Numbered from the stretch's first letter, positions 14,082 to 21,570 are shown. The stretch is DNA of 64,000 bases from Parashewanella curva (GCF_003675895.1 NZ_ML014758.1:1-64000), one strand, 5' to 3'. Notes: generated from the sequence alone by a model not told the origin. Made by a program: numbers and translations.

Positions 14082-14294
14082 ATGGGTGATTGTTTAAATT
14101 TGGCGAAATTGATACCAAATACTTTGAGTTATACGCATATTGCTAAGCAAATGAATCTGACACAGCAATGCGTGAGTGTTTGGATTAAAAAAAATGAAGT
14201 CCCCCCTAGGCGTGTTCCTGAGTTTTCTAGAATCACTGGCATTCCCAAATCAAAGTTGAATCCGCTTTTTTCTGATGAGGTGGCGCATGGCTGA
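14082..14294 (+). CDS. Cro/YdaS-like HTH protein
   Basis: 70 residues from ATG 14082. The segment SYTHIAKQMNLTQQCVSVWI, then KKNEVPPRRVPEFSRITGIP, is the YdaS/Cro HTH pattern, with the C-terminal KSKLNPLF typical of YdaS-type proteins. It is the first gene of the rightward early operon and divergent from the CI-like repressor, so it probably acts as Cro. Confidence 0.7.
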   Translation: MGDCLNLAKLIPNTLSYTHIAKQMNLTQQCVSVWIKKNEVPPRRVPEFSRITGIPKSKLNPLFSDEVAHG

Positions 14295-14487
14295 TCAAGT
14301 GGATGATGCTAACGCCATCAATGAAGTGATGTTGAACGCGCAATTGAGTAATCGAACTACCGAATTATTACCCGCTACAGGTAAGTGTTTGAACTGCTTT
14401 GAGCCGATTGAAGGTGATTTGCGCTTTTGTGATGCCGATTGCCGTGATGATCACAAAAAACGGGAGTTTATGAAACATGGCCGTTAA
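14287..14487 (+). CDS. Small zinc-ribbon protein
   Basis: 66 residues from ATG 14287, overlapping the end of the Cro-like gene. The C-terminal half has C-x2-C and C-x3-C pairs (GKCLNCFEPIEGDLRFCDAD, then C) that form a compact zinc ribbon like DUF2116-type proteins. It is followed by a basic tail (RDDHKKREFMKHGR). A DNA- or RNA-binding role is possible. Confidence 0.6.
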   Translation: MADQVDDANAINEVMLNAQLSNRTTELLPATGKCLNCFEPIEGDLRFCDADCRDDHKKREFMKHGR

Positions 14488-14719
14488 TACCGATTATGCG
14501 ACTTCGGGTGTGATACCTACCGAAACACCCGAAGAACATGAAGTGTTTGTGGCGATGGCTGAAAAGATGTTGCCTGATGACGTTCGTGAACAACGCCATG
14601 AACATATTTTAAAAATGACGAAAGTGGGGCTGCAGTGCCCAACGCATTCTGTAATGGGAATTTGTGCACTGTTGTATGACGCGGGCTGTCGGTTACCTGG
14701 AGAGGAAAAGGATGGATAG
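14477..14719 (+). CDS. Phage early protein of unknown function
   Basis: 80 residues (MAVNTDYATSGVIPTETPEE...). It contains a helical stretch around LPDDVREQRHEHILKMTKVG and three Cys near the C-terminus. It overlaps both neighbours by about 10 bases, which supports the gene. No family was recognised. Confidence 0.55.
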   Translation: MAVNTDYATSGVIPTETPEEHEVFVAMAEKMLPDDVREQRHEHILKMTKVGLQCPTHSVMGICALLYDAGCRLPGEEKDG

Positions 14720-15293
14720 GGATTTAAACAGTAATTCAGTTTTTGATACTGAAGCGCTAAAAAAGCTTTTAGAGCAGGACGCTTTTCTTTTGCAGCAGGT
14801 TAACCCTGATGCAAATCGTGTGCGGATAAAGTTGATTGAGGCGCTGACTTTGAAATGTGAATCTTGGAATGCACCGAGAAAGATTCTTGGATTAAAGATT
14901 CAGCTTTCTAATCGCGCTTTTTTTGAGGCTATGGAGCTGCTAACGCAAATGATTAAACGGCCAAAACACAGAATACTTTTTGACAAGTGGTGTTATGACC
15001 GTCCGCCGCTACTTCCAGTTGCGTATTACCGACTTACATTATCTCGATTGACTGGGATTTTGATGAGCTTTACATCAAAAAGACCATTAGAAAGCTATTC
15101 CGCTGACGAATTGTTATCACCAAAGCAGTTGTTCAATCGCGACCATTTGTTTTTTAGGGATGAGCTTTATTTAACCAAAGATATAAAGCGCCTGCAAAAG
15201 CTTACAGGCATTGCTGCATATAAACGTCGAGCGTTTGTTTTGTTGTTTGGTTGGTTACCTCTTGGTCTCCGTGCTCGTCTAGGGATCCGGTGA
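14712..15293 (+). CDS. Phage early protein of unknown function, copy A1 of a duplicated pair
   Basis: 193 residues from ATG 14712 behind GAGAGGAAAAGG. The N-terminal 70 residues resemble the gene at 15459: both have (S/N)xxF then a KLL or ELL helix, a middle LIEAL or LLTAQ helix, and SNRAF(F/L) near residue 70. The C-terminal half is basic and may bind nucleic acid. The 3' end overlaps a convergent small gene. No family was recognised. Confidence 0.5.
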   Translation: MDRDLNSNSVFDTEALKKLLEQDAFLLQQVNPDANRVRIKLIEALTLKCESWNAPRKILGLKIQLSNRAFFEAMELLTQMIKRPKHRILFDKWCYDRPPLLPVAYYRLTLSRLTGILMSFTSKRPLESYSADELLSPKQLFNRDHLFFRDELYLTKDIKRLQKLTGIAAYKRRAFVLLFGWLPLGLRARLGIR

Positions 15294-15420
15294 TTTTATG
15301 ATTTATTCCTACTTCACCAGAAATCAAATCGAATTTAACAATTTCGCCTTCTTCGCTAATGGCGGTGATGAGTGTGTTATTGCGTTCGATACGTTTAATG
15401 GTTGCTGTGAGTGTAGTCAT
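15202..15420 (-). CDS. Antisense small protein, copy B1
   Basis: 72 residues from ATG 15420 (MTTLTATIKRIERNNTLITA...). It reads like a small beta-rich protein (ISEEGEIVKFDLISGEVG, then HKITGSLDEHGDQEVTNQTT). It lies on the minus strand within a plus-strand operon, overlapping gene A1 by 92 bases. Its start lies in a 36-bp block repeated at the start of B2. No ribosome site stands out. Confidence 0.45.
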   Translation of the reverse strand: MTTLTATIKRIERNNTLITAISEEGEIVKFDLISGEVGINHKITGSLDEHGDQEVTNQTTKQTLDVYMQQCL

Positions 15421-15446
15421 GTCTAATACGTTAGTAATTTTGTTAG
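15411..15446. repeat. 36-bp direct repeat, copy 1
   Basis: The block GTGTAGTCATGTCTAAT... ending TAATTTTGTTAG recurs at 15903-15938 with two mismatches. In both places it holds the start codon of a minus-strand gene and ends just after gene A1 or A2 territory. Confidence 0.75.
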
Positions 15447-15458
15447 GGAGTGAAAAGG

Positions 15459-15908
15459 ATGCCAACTAAATCAATTTTTAACTCAGTACTACTTAAAGAG
15501 TTATTGGATAACGATGAGTTTTTGAATCGTCATAGTGAATTGACTGCTTTGACCATTAGGAAAAAGTTGTTAACAGCGCAATTACTGAAAAATGAAGCGC
15601 TGTTAAATGAGATTGATGCCGAGATTAAATTGGTGGAGTCCAACCGTGCATTTCTTCAGTCAATAGAAATTTTACATGGGTTAGGTTCATGTCAAAAACC
15701 TGAGCAGGGGTGTAATGAAATGTGCTGCAAAGCCAAAAGCGCACGGCCTGAACACCAGACAACGCTAAATAACCTTCTTTCAGTGCAAGTTCATCACCAA
15801 ATAGGTCCAGTTCCAAAGCAAGTTTTGCCAAGTTATCAGCATTCTGTTTGCGAAGTTCTAGATCCTTGGGGGTTGAAGCAGTGTAAGTCAAGTTGGTTGA
15901 GTGTGTAG
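15459..15908 (+). CDS. Phage protein of unknown function, copy A2
   Basis: 149 residues from ATG 15459 (a GTG three codons earlier is possible). The first 70 residues (KSIFNSVLLKELLDNDEFL, then ESNRAFLQSIEILHGLG) are a divergent copy of gene A1. The rest is Cys-rich and unlike A1, and it lies antisense to the better-looking gene B2. The 3' part may therefore be non-native reading frame left after the duplication. Confidence 0.4.
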   Translation: MPTKSIFNSVLLKELLDNDEFLNRHSELTALTIRKKLLTAQLLKNEALLNEIDAEIKLVESNRAFLQSIEILHGLGSCQKPEQGCNEMCCKAKSARPEHQTTLNNLLSVQVHHQIGPVPKQVLPSYQHSVCEVLDPWGLKQCKSSWLSV

Positions 15909-15912
15909 TCAT
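15625..15912 (-). CDS. Antisense small protein, copy B2
   Basis: 95 residues from ATG 15912 (MTTHSTNLTYTASTPKDLEL...). It has a helical middle (RKQNADNLAKLALELDLFGD) and a C-terminus ending EEMHGWTPPI, which looks like a real soluble protein. It starts in the repeated 36-bp block exactly as B1 does, and lies entirely against gene A2. Which strand is coding here is uncertain. Confidence 0.45.
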   Translation of the reverse strand: MTTHSTNLTYTASTPKDLELRKQNADNLAKLALELDLFGDELALKEGYLALSGVQAVRFWLCSTFHYTPAQVFDMNLTHVKFLLTEEMHGWTPPI

Positions 15913-15938
15913 GTCTAATCCATTAGTAATTTTGTTAG
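15903..15938. repeat. 36-bp direct repeat, copy 2
   Basis: Second copy of the block at 15411-15446, two mismatches apart, covering the start of gene B2 and the stop of gene A2. Confidence 0.75.
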
Positions 15939-15956
15939 TGAATTTTAGGCATAAGA

Positions 15957-15991
15957 AAGCCCACTGAATCTTTGGAGAGTGAAGTGGGCTT
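15957..15991. terminator. Hairpin upstream of the replication genes
   Basis: Arms AAGCCCACT (15957-15965) and AGTGGGCTT (15983-15991). No T-run follows on either strand. The same two arms recur in the terminator at 31867-31897. Confidence 0.4.
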
Positions 15992-16017
15992 AATGCCAAT
16001 GAAAGGAGGCAAGAACC

Positions 16018-16071
16018 ATGTTAGTGAATTTTTTTAATTACGTCAAACAATTACAAGGTGGCTGGTTATGA
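16018..16071 (+). CDS. 17-aa leader peptide before the replication initiator
   Basis: A strong AAAGGAGG site precedes ATG 16018, and 17 codons (MLVNFFNYVKQLQGGWL) end in a TGA that overlaps the ATG of the next gene (ATGA). The short frame probably loads ribosomes for the initiator by translational coupling. Confidence 0.5.
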   Translation: MLVNFFNYVKQLQGGWL

Positions 16072-16778
16072 GCATGGACTTGATGGTGAAAGCCATGAAA
16101 ATCAATGTTGGTAATCCTTTACGGAAACTTGTGTTGCTGAAGCTTGCAGATCAAGCCAATGACCATGGCGAGTGCTGGCCGTCTTATCAACATATTGCTG
16201 ACCATTGCGAAACGTCAAAGCGCAGTGTGATGACGCATGTTAAGAAACTGGAAGAAGATGGATTAATTCGCCGTGAATATCGCAAGGGTGAAAAGGGCAA
16301 TTCGACCAATATTTTTCACCTGACTTTTAATAAAAGACCTAGTGAAAATATTTCACCCCCTAGTGATCCTATTTCACCCCCTAGTGAAAATGCTTCACTA
16401 CCCCTAGTGAAAGAGCTTCACCCAGAATCAGTTTCTTTTGAACCAGTCAATGAATCTAAAAAAAATAAAACAAAAAAAGGCGCGTTAAATTTTTCTTCTT
16501 GGCCTTGCCCACCTAGTGATCCAATTTTGAAAGATTGGCTTGAGGTGCGTAAAGCGAAAAAAGCCCCGTTGACTCAAACCGCTATTGACCGAATGGCTAA
16601 TCAATTTCATCAAGCTGCTGAGCATGGTTTGACGGTTGACTGGTGTATTGGTTTGTGTGCTGAGCGTGGTTGGTCGGCATTCAAGTTTGAGTGGGTGGTG
16701 AATTCTGGGCTGGTTCAAGCTCAGCCAACAGCTGATTGGACTGAAAAAGTGTTTGATGAAGAGGACCCGTTAGCATGA
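16068..16778 (+). CDS. Replication initiator, lambda O-like HTH protein
   Basis: 236 residues. The N-terminal domain is a winged helix of the HTH_36/phage O type (LRKLVLLKLADQANDHGECW, YQHIADHCETSKRSVMTHVK, KLEEDGLIRREYRKGEKGN). A flexible linker follows, encoded by iterons (PSENISPPSDPISPPSENAS). A C-terminal domain with WCIGLCAERGWSAFKFEWVV is typical of DnaT-like and O-like proteins that recruit a helicase loader. It is directly followed by the P-like gene with a 4-base overlap (ATGA), as in lambda. Confidence 0.75.
   Translation: MSMDLMVKAMKINVGNPLRKLVLLKLADQANDHGECWPSYQHIADHCETSKRSVMTHVKKLEEDGLIRREYRKGEKGNSTNIFHLTFNKRPSENISPPSDPISPPSENASLPLVKELHPESVSFEPVNESKKNKTKKGALNFSSWPCPPSDPILKDWLEVRKAKKAPLTQTAIDRMANQFHQAAEHGLTVDWCIGLCAERGWSAFKFEWVVNSGLVQAQPTADWTEKVFDEEDPLA
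16338..16478. promoter_or_regulatory. Putative prophage replication origin: four iterons plus A-rich tract
   Basis: Four 19-bp copies of CCTAGTGAAAATATTTCAC-type sequence start at 16338, 16359, 16380 and 16403, at spacings of 21, 21 and 23. Each has partial dyad symmetry (GTGAAA with TTTCAC). An A-rich tract follows at about 16448-16478. Iterons within the initiator gene beside an AT-rich tract is the structure of lambda ori inside gene O. Confidence 0.75.
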
Positions 16779-17458
16779 TGAATGGAATCAATAAAACGCA
16801 AAGCTTGCAGGAGCTGATGGCTTCAAAAGCGGTGGTTGGTTCAGAGCCTAATGCAAAAGCACCAAGCAGTGTGTCTGAAATGGATAAGTCGATTGTGGAT
16901 AGCATTTTTGACAAGTTAACGGTGTTGTTTCCGGTTGGCAGACCCAAGGATGAAGCCCTTGCGACACATAAAGCTGAGTGGCTTAAGACGTTGGCGGCTC
17001 AAGGTGTGAGTAGCATCGAGCAAATTAAATTAGGTTTGCAACGGGCGAGAATGGATAAGGGAGACCGTCAGTTTTGGCCGTCACCGTTGCAGTTTGCTAA
17101 GTGGTGCAAGTTGTCTTTGGTGGAAGCGGCTGGTTTGCCGAGTGATGACGAAGCGTATCAGGAAGCGCTTAAAAATTATTACCGAAGTGAAAAACATACT
17201 TGGTCACATCAGTTGGTGTTACTGGCAGTGAGAGAAACGGGCGGTTGGTTGTTTTCTCGCGGCAAGGAACATGAAGTTCGTCAGGTGTTCAGCCGCAATT
17301 ATTCGATGCTGGTTAAGCGTTTTATTAATGGTGAGCAGTTTGATGTGGAACTGCCCAAGGCGTTACCCAGCAAAGTGAGTGTGCCAACACCGAAGAAAAA
17401 AGCCCTTTCAAAGATCAGTGATATTCGTAAGCAATTAAATTTAGGAGCAAGAGCATGA
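16775..17458 (+). CDS. Lambda P-like helicase loader
   Basis: 227 residues. The central region (IFDKLTVLFPVG, then KAEWLKTLAAQGVSSIEQIK, and FWPSPLQFAKWC) matches the replication protein P family, which brings the host DnaB helicase to the O-bound origin. A helical C-terminus follows (NYSMLVKRFINGEQFD). The start overlaps the O-like gene by 4 bases. Confidence 0.75.
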   Translation: MMNGINKTQSLQELMASKAVVGSEPNAKAPSSVSEMDKSIVDSIFDKLTVLFPVGRPKDEALATHKAEWLKTLAAQGVSSIEQIKLGLQRARMDKGDRQFWPSPLQFAKWCKLSLVEAAGLPSDDEAYQEALKNYYRSEKHTWSHQLVLLAVRETGGWLFSRGKEHEVRQVFSRNYSMLVKRFINGEQFDVELPKALPSKVSVPTPKKKALSKISDIRKQLNLGARA

Positions 17459-17709
17459 GTGTTCAGACTGTTTCAAATTGTGTTGTGCGTAAGCCTGTGA
17501 AAATGACGGTTAAACAAGCGTTAATTCAGGTGTTATCTGAGGGTAAGTTTTTAACTCTTAATGAGATTCAACATCGGTTACAGATGGAGTTTAATTTATT
17601 CAGCGGTGAAGCGTCTATTTCTGCTCGTTGGCGTGAGCTTGAAGGAATGCACAAACAGAGTCGTGTGCGTGCTAAGTCAAATGCTTGGGAATATAGGTTG
17701 GTGCGTTAA
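17455..17709 (+). CDS. Small winged-helix-like phage protein
   Basis: 84 residues with a pattern of three helices and a wing (KMTVKQALIQVLSEGKFLTL, NEIQHRLQMEFNLFSGEASI, SARWRELEGM) that resembles the small DNA-binding helix domain found near phage replication genes. It overlaps the P-like gene by 4 bases and abuts the recombinase gene. Its function is unknown. Confidence 0.55.
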   Translation: MSVQTVSNCVVRKPVKMTVKQALIQVLSEGKFLTLNEIQHRLQMEFNLFSGEASISARWRELEGMHKQSRVRAKSNAWEYRLVR

Positions 17710-18953
17710 TGTCGGGTGTGTTTGTTGGTAAGTTGAATTCGACCAGTGTTAAGCGTTGGTTAGCTGAGCAATCTGAGCGTGAGTTTCGTGATCTTCGTTA
17801 TCCTGAATTAAGACTGCGTGCAGTAGCGAAACGTTCTAAAGCTTCGGTTCATTTGGTACTGAATGTTAAAGGCCGTACTGAGTGGGAGAAGTTGGGGCAG
17901 TTCCCAAGCTTGTGTTTGAAAACATTGGCGGCTGATTTGCCATCGATGTTGGTTAAAAGGTTGGGTGATTCCATGGTAGCGGGGCAGTGCTTTACCGTGA
18001 ATGATGTGCTGTGTTGGTATATGGAGCGCATGAATAATAACTCTTCTTTCAGTGATAAGTGGCGCAGTAATGTGAAGTCGGCCATTAACAGCCAATTGTC
18101 TGATCGAATGGGTAAGGTGGTTTTATCTGATCTTAATTTCTCGTTGATTGATGAGCAATTGATTGAACCCATGCTGAAAGAGGGGTTTCAACCGAGCTAT
18201 GTGTTGAATGTGGTTCAAATATTCAAAACGGCCTTCGCTTTTGCGGCTAAGAAACGTGTGATTGAGCAAGATCCTATTGCGGGTTTTATGGCTAAGGATT
18301 CAGTCAAGGTTAAGCCTAAAGATACGCATTTGTTTGAAACGGATTTGTCTGAACTGTTTTCAACTTTGTCGAATGAACGTATGCCAGTTCGAATGATGTT
18401 TGTGCTTATGCTTATGTTTGGTACCAGAATCAATGAAACTCGTTTAACTCGTTGGGAGCATATTTCTCATGATATTTGGGTGATCCCTTCGAGCAATTCT
18501 AAAAATACTGAAGAGCACCGTATTCCTTTGACTGATTCAGCCAAGTTGTTATTGAAGTTTTATAAGCGTTGGCAACTTAAGCATGTGGGCAAGCGTGCTT
18601 ATTTGTTTGCGTCAAAGCGTGGTGTGGTATCTGAAAGAACAGCGCAAGAGTGGAGTAATAACATCCGCTTTAAGCATTTCACCAGTCATGATCTCCGTAT
18701 TTTATTTCGAACCATTATTGCTGATTTAGGGATTGATACCGTTGTGGGTGAGCGTTTGGTAAATCATTCGTTGCCTGTGTTACTTCGCACTTATGTGAAA
18801 TCAACGCTTGATAAAGGCATGAGCAACGCTTTAGAGCAATACCATTCTTATTTAATCGACAATGGATTTTCTTCTGTTGCGTCCGAGATATTGCCTAGAT
18901 CAACTGGAAATATTGAGCAAGGGCTAAGTATTGCTGCGTCTGGTTGGCTGTGA
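17709..18953 (+). CDS. Second, catalytically complete tyrosine recombinase
   Basis: 414 residues with a P4-integrase-like N-terminal domain (RDLRYPELRLRAVAKRSKAS), a core-binding domain (about residues 95-190), and a catalytic domain. Active-site residues are visible: Arg in FGTRINETR, His-x-x-Arg in SHDLRILFRT, His in VNHS, and the nucleophile Tyr in LLRTYVKST. It is encoded in the replication operon on the opposite strand from the att-linked integrase, so it probably does something other than integration, such as dimer resolution. That role is inferred. Confidence 0.8.
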   Translation: MSGVFVGKLNSTSVKRWLAEQSEREFRDLRYPELRLRAVAKRSKASVHLVLNVKGRTEWEKLGQFPSLCLKTLAADLPSMLVKRLGDSMVAGQCFTVNDVLCWYMERMNNNSSFSDKWRSNVKSAINSQLSDRMGKVVLSDLNFSLIDEQLIEPMLKEGFQPSYVLNVVQIFKTAFAFAAKKRVIEQDPIAGFMAKDSVKVKPKDTHLFETDLSELFSTLSNERMPVRMMFVLMLMFGTRINETRLTRWEHISHDIWVIPSSNSKNTEEHRIPLTDSAKLLLKFYKRWQLKHVGKRAYLFASKRGVVSERTAQEWSNNIRFKHFTSHDLRILFRTIIADLGIDTVVGERLVNHSLPVLLRTYVKSTLDKGMSNALEQYHSYLIDNGFSSVASEILPRSTGNIEQGLSIAASGWL

Positions 18954-19020
18954 GATTTACCGCATCATTCTTATAAGAGGATGCAATTTGATGATTTTGG
19001 GGTTTTTGAAGAGGTAATTT

Positions 19021-19239
19021 ATGGCAAGTCGTGGATGTGATTTGTTGAAAATTGGACGCAGGATCCGAGGTATTACTCAGCAAGATGTGGCTGATAGTTA
19101 CGGCGTTCATGTAAAGACTTACCGAAAATGGGAGAAAGGCGAAACCGCAGTGCCTTACGATGCGTTGGTTGCTATCTGTGATGATGTGTTTCGTTTGCCA
19201 GTTGAAAAGATTAATGAGGTGACGGTGTATGCATCCTGA
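19021..19239 (+). CDS. XRE-type HTH protein
   Basis: 72 residues with one HTH (KIGRRIRGITQQDVADSYGV, then HVKTYRKWEKGETAVPYDAL). No ligand or dimerisation domain is present. It lies just before the Q-like gene in the rightward operon, so it may help set late gene timing. Confidence 0.65.
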   Translation: MASRGCDLLKIGRRIRGITQQDVADSYGVHVKTYRKWEKGETAVPYDALVAICDDVFRLPVEKINEVTVYAS

Positions 19240-19567
19240 ATTCAGGACCATTAAAAAACTACGTTCAGAGTTAAGACTGTGGGGAAATTACAGTCTTAAG
19301 CGTGAGTTTGGGCAGGGCTTCCCGTCCCGTTCTGCGTGTGACCGTTTGAAAGAACCCATTATGCACAATGGTGGTAATACCTTCGAGCATGAAATGCCAA
19401 GAGAAGTGCAAGCGGTTGATCGCCTGGTGAATCGTTTAAGTGTTGATTGTCGTAAGGCCATCCGTGTTCAATATCAATGTGGCGGTCATTGGCAAGGTTT
19501 GTTTAAAGAAAAGAAGTCGTTTTTATTTTGGTTAAAGCGTGCCGAGCTGGCACTACTAGGAGAGTAA
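19229..19567 (+). CDS. Possible late antiterminator (Q-like)
   Basis: 112 residues, basic. The pattern AVDRLVNRLSVDCRKAIRVQ, then YQCGGHW, resembles the sigma region-4-like end of small phage antitermination (Q/ArpU-type) proteins. It sits at the place where Q lies in lambdoid phages, between replication and lysis genes. The family match is weak; it could be another late regulator. Confidence 0.45.
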   Translation: MHPEFRTIKKLRSELRLWGNYSLKREFGQGFPSRSACDRLKEPIMHNGGNTFEHEMPREVQAVDRLVNRLSVDCRKAIRVQYQCGGHWQGLFKEKKSFLFWLKRAELALLGE

Positions 19568-19568
19568 G

Positions 19569-20021
19569 ATGGATATTTATAAAATCGGGTCATTGGTTGC
19601 TGCTGGCTTGAAGATGTTGTTCTTGGGTCAAGCTAGAACAGGGCGCACAACGGCAATGTTAAATGCTTTGCAAGATGGTGATCTTGTTATTTGTAGTTCA
19701 GAAGAAGAAGCCCGATGGAATCGAAGACGTTTTCAACAGCTATGTGTTGAAAGGGAATTGGATATCACTGTTCGTTTCGTTGCTGAATCCAATATCCGCT
19801 TTGATTTCCCACAACACAGAGAGGTTTATTTTACCCATGATTACATTGAAAAAAGATACTTAAAAGCGTGTGAAAGTGTTGAATCTGACATGAAAAATAT
19901 GGCTAAAGAACTTAAAGCTAATGAGAGTAAGCGTAGAGTCTTTCAAATTGCGAAGCCTGTATCTGAAAATGAAATGTTAAGAAAACGCTTAGGCTTTATC
20001 GGAACGGTAAAAGGTGATTGA
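19569..20021 (+). CDS. Possible P-loop protein of unknown function
   Basis: 150 residues. The N-terminus contains LFLGQARTGRTTAMLNAL, which has the spacing of a Walker A motif but Arg in place of Lys. A short basic middle (EARWNRRRFQQLC) and a Lys-rich helical C-terminus follow. No Walker B was identified. It could be a degenerate small P-loop fold or unrelated. Confidence 0.5.
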   Translation: MDIYKIGSLVAAGLKMLFLGQARTGRTTAMLNALQDGDLVICSSEEEARWNRRRFQQLCVERELDITVRFVAESNIRFDFPQHREVYFTHDYIEKRYLKACESVESDMKNMAKELKANESKRRVFQIAKPVSENEMLRKRLGFIGTVKGD

Positions 20022-20022
20022 T

Positions 20023-20274
20023 ATGTTACTACAAGACTTAAGGCTAACTCGAAGAAGCTTTGGTAAAGATGAAGGCAAGATGATTGGTTCTGCTGAATTC
20101 AGTAATAAACAAGGCAAGGTCACAATAAAACTTACGGCTGAGCAATGCGACAAAATCCTAAGAGTCTGTGCGGATAGTGTGATAGAGAATTCAAAAGAAG
20201 CCGCTGAGATGATGACTGCAGGCTTTATTGAAGCCAAGGCGGTATTGATTGAGGGTGATAGTAATGGGAATTAA
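20023..20274 (+). CDS. Phage protein of unknown function
   Basis: 83 residues from ATG 20023 behind AAAGGTGAT. A beta-rich start (GSAEFSNKQGKVTIKLTAEQ) is followed by helices (DKILRVCADSVIENSKEAAE). No family was recognised. It overlaps the next gene by 11 bases. Confidence 0.5.
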   Translation: MLLQDLRLTRRSFGKDEGKMIGSAEFSNKQGKVTIKLTAEQCDKILRVCADSVIENSKEAAEMMTAGFIEAKAVLIEGDSNGN

Positions 20275-20548
20275 ATCAGAAGCTTGGCATGAATGGGATG
20301 ATTATATTGAAAAATGTATCAAGTGTGGTGATGACTTCGACTTAGGAAATAAATACTGCAGTGAGTCAAAGGTTAATAATGATATCTATATCGTCGTCGC
20401 TGGTAAGTATGAAGACAGTGAGCATGGTTCAGTAGAAAATTGTAAATACATCAGTAACCCCATGAGCTATTCGAAAGCCAAAGAGAAGGAAGAAGAGATG
20501 TCAGGCTATCCTTTTTGCAGAATAGAGATTGATAGCAATGAAGATTGA
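20264..20548 (+). CDS. Phage protein of unknown function, Cys-containing
   Basis: 94 residues from ATG 20264 behind GAGGGTGATA. C-x-x-C (KCIKCGDDF) and further Cys at CSES, NCKY and FCRI could bind a metal, but the spacing fits no zinc finger known to me. It overlaps both neighbours by about 11 bases. Confidence 0.5.
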   Translation: MGIKSEAWHEWDDYIEKCIKCGDDFDLGNKYCSESKVNNDIYIVVAGKYEDSEHGSVENCKYISNPMSYSKAKEKEEEMSGYPFCRIEIDSNED

Positions 20549-20783
20549 AGCATCAAACGCCACCTTGGTGATAGGTGGTATTGAAATAGGTGAGTGTAAA
20601 GGTATCAGTATGGGTATAGCCAAAGAAAAAGCGCAAGCCTTTCGAACGCCCAAACCAATTAAGATATCAATGACGCTTGATGAAACCAGTAAAGAAGCAT
20701 TTGATAGACTGTTAAACAATAGGCGTTACTACAGTTTCAGTCGCATTGAGCCATTACCATTTAAACTAAAAAGGTACTTTTAG
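20538..20783 (+). CDS. Phage protein of unknown function, last of the rightward operon
   Basis: 81 residues from ATG 20538. An acidic-to-basic beta pattern (NATLVIGGIEIGECKGISMG) is followed by a small helical part (LDETSKEAFDRLLNNRRYYS). No family was recognised. Confidence 0.5.
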   Translation: MKIEASNATLVIGGIEIGECKGISMGIAKEKAQAFRTPKPIKISMTLDETSKEAFDRLLNNRRYYSFSRIEPLPFKLKRYF

Positions 20784-21062
20784 CCGCCTTCATTGCGGGG
20801 GCGGAGAGGCGCGGAGGTTCACTTTTTACGAAAATTTTTGAGGTTGAGTTGTTGTTATTGGAAAATAACTCAGCCTTTTCTCGCTCAATGTGATCAATAC
20901 CTACCCCAGCCGAAAACAAAAATATTATTTTTGACAAAAAAACGAAAAAAGCAACCCTCAATTTTTTCAACGTATTTTCCCTATCTGAATACACCAACTT
21001 TCATGGCTATATTTTAAATTTATCGAAATGAGTTTGTTTACCCTGTTGAATTCATGGAAAAA

Positions 21063-21080
21063 TTAACAGTTAAGTGTTAA
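21063..21080. repeat. 18-bp palindromic motif, copy 2
   Basis: Identical to 10936-10953 (TTAACAGTTAAGTGTTAA). Here it is intergenic, in the late-control region, which favours a regulatory role. Confidence 0.45.
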
Positions 21081-21207
21081 TAATTTTATGAAATTTGACA
21101 AAAGGGAATAAAACGCCCCTTTTTTACCCTTTTTTTAACGTATTTTTAAAGACGAAAATAGTCTTTAATTAGCTACAGTTGAAATACATTGTATCTCCCA
21201 TGTTCTG

Positions 21208-21231
21208 CCCTCCAAGTGAGGGATTTTTTTT
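21208..21231 (+). terminator. Rho-independent terminator upstream of the lysis region
   Basis: CCCTC and GAGGG arms around a 5-base loop are followed by eight T residues, 9 bases before the DUF4406 gene. A terminator just ahead of the late genes is the expected target of a Q-like antiterminator. Confidence 0.65.
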
Positions 21232-21240
21232 GGACGTAAT

Positions 21241-21570
21241 ATGAGAAAAAAGAAAATCTATATTGCAGGTCCAATGTCGGGCATTGAGGGGAACAACCGT
21301 TTTATTTTTCATGCCGCTGCCGAGTTTCTTCGCAGTGACAATATCATTATTCTCAACCCTGCTTCACTTCCTATTGGGTTAACCGAACCTGAATACATGC
21401 AAATTTGCTTGTCTATGCTTCAATGCGCTGACGAGATTTATCTGCTTGACGGTTGGGAGCAATCCAAAGGAGCCAGAAGTGAAAAAACACTGGCTGAGAA
21501 ACTTGATCTTGAAATCGTATATCAAAACGGCGTTGAGTTTGAAATGACTCTGGCGCAGTTATCGTATTAA
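21241..21570 (+). CDS. DUF4406 (deoxyribosyltransferase-like) protein
   Basis: 109 residues. The signature KIYIAGPMSGIEGNN, then FIFHAAAEFLRSDNIIILNP, and EIYLLDGWEQSKGARSE is the DUF4406 fold, related to nucleoside 2-deoxyribosyltransferases. Members are common in phages and are thought to act on nucleotides or related small molecules. The Rossmann-like core is intact. Its place just before the endolysin is unusual for a metabolic gene. Confidence 0.75.
   Translation: MRKKKIYIAGPMSGIEGNNRFIFHAAAEFLRSDNIIILNPASLPIGLTEPEYMQICLSMLQCADEIYLLDGWEQSKGARSEKTLAEKLDLEIVYQNGVEFEMTLAQLSY

Larger units (their letters stand above)
20784..21240. other. Non-coding late-control region with 18-bp palindromic motif
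   Basis: No gene is seen. It begins with a GC-rich hairpin (CCGCC at 20785-20789 with GGCGG at 20801-20805). It contains the second copy of TTAACAGTTAAGTGTTAA at 21063-21080 and ends with the terminator at 21208-21231. By position it should hold the late promoter and antitermination site, but no promoter could be assigned with confidence. Confidence 0.5.
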
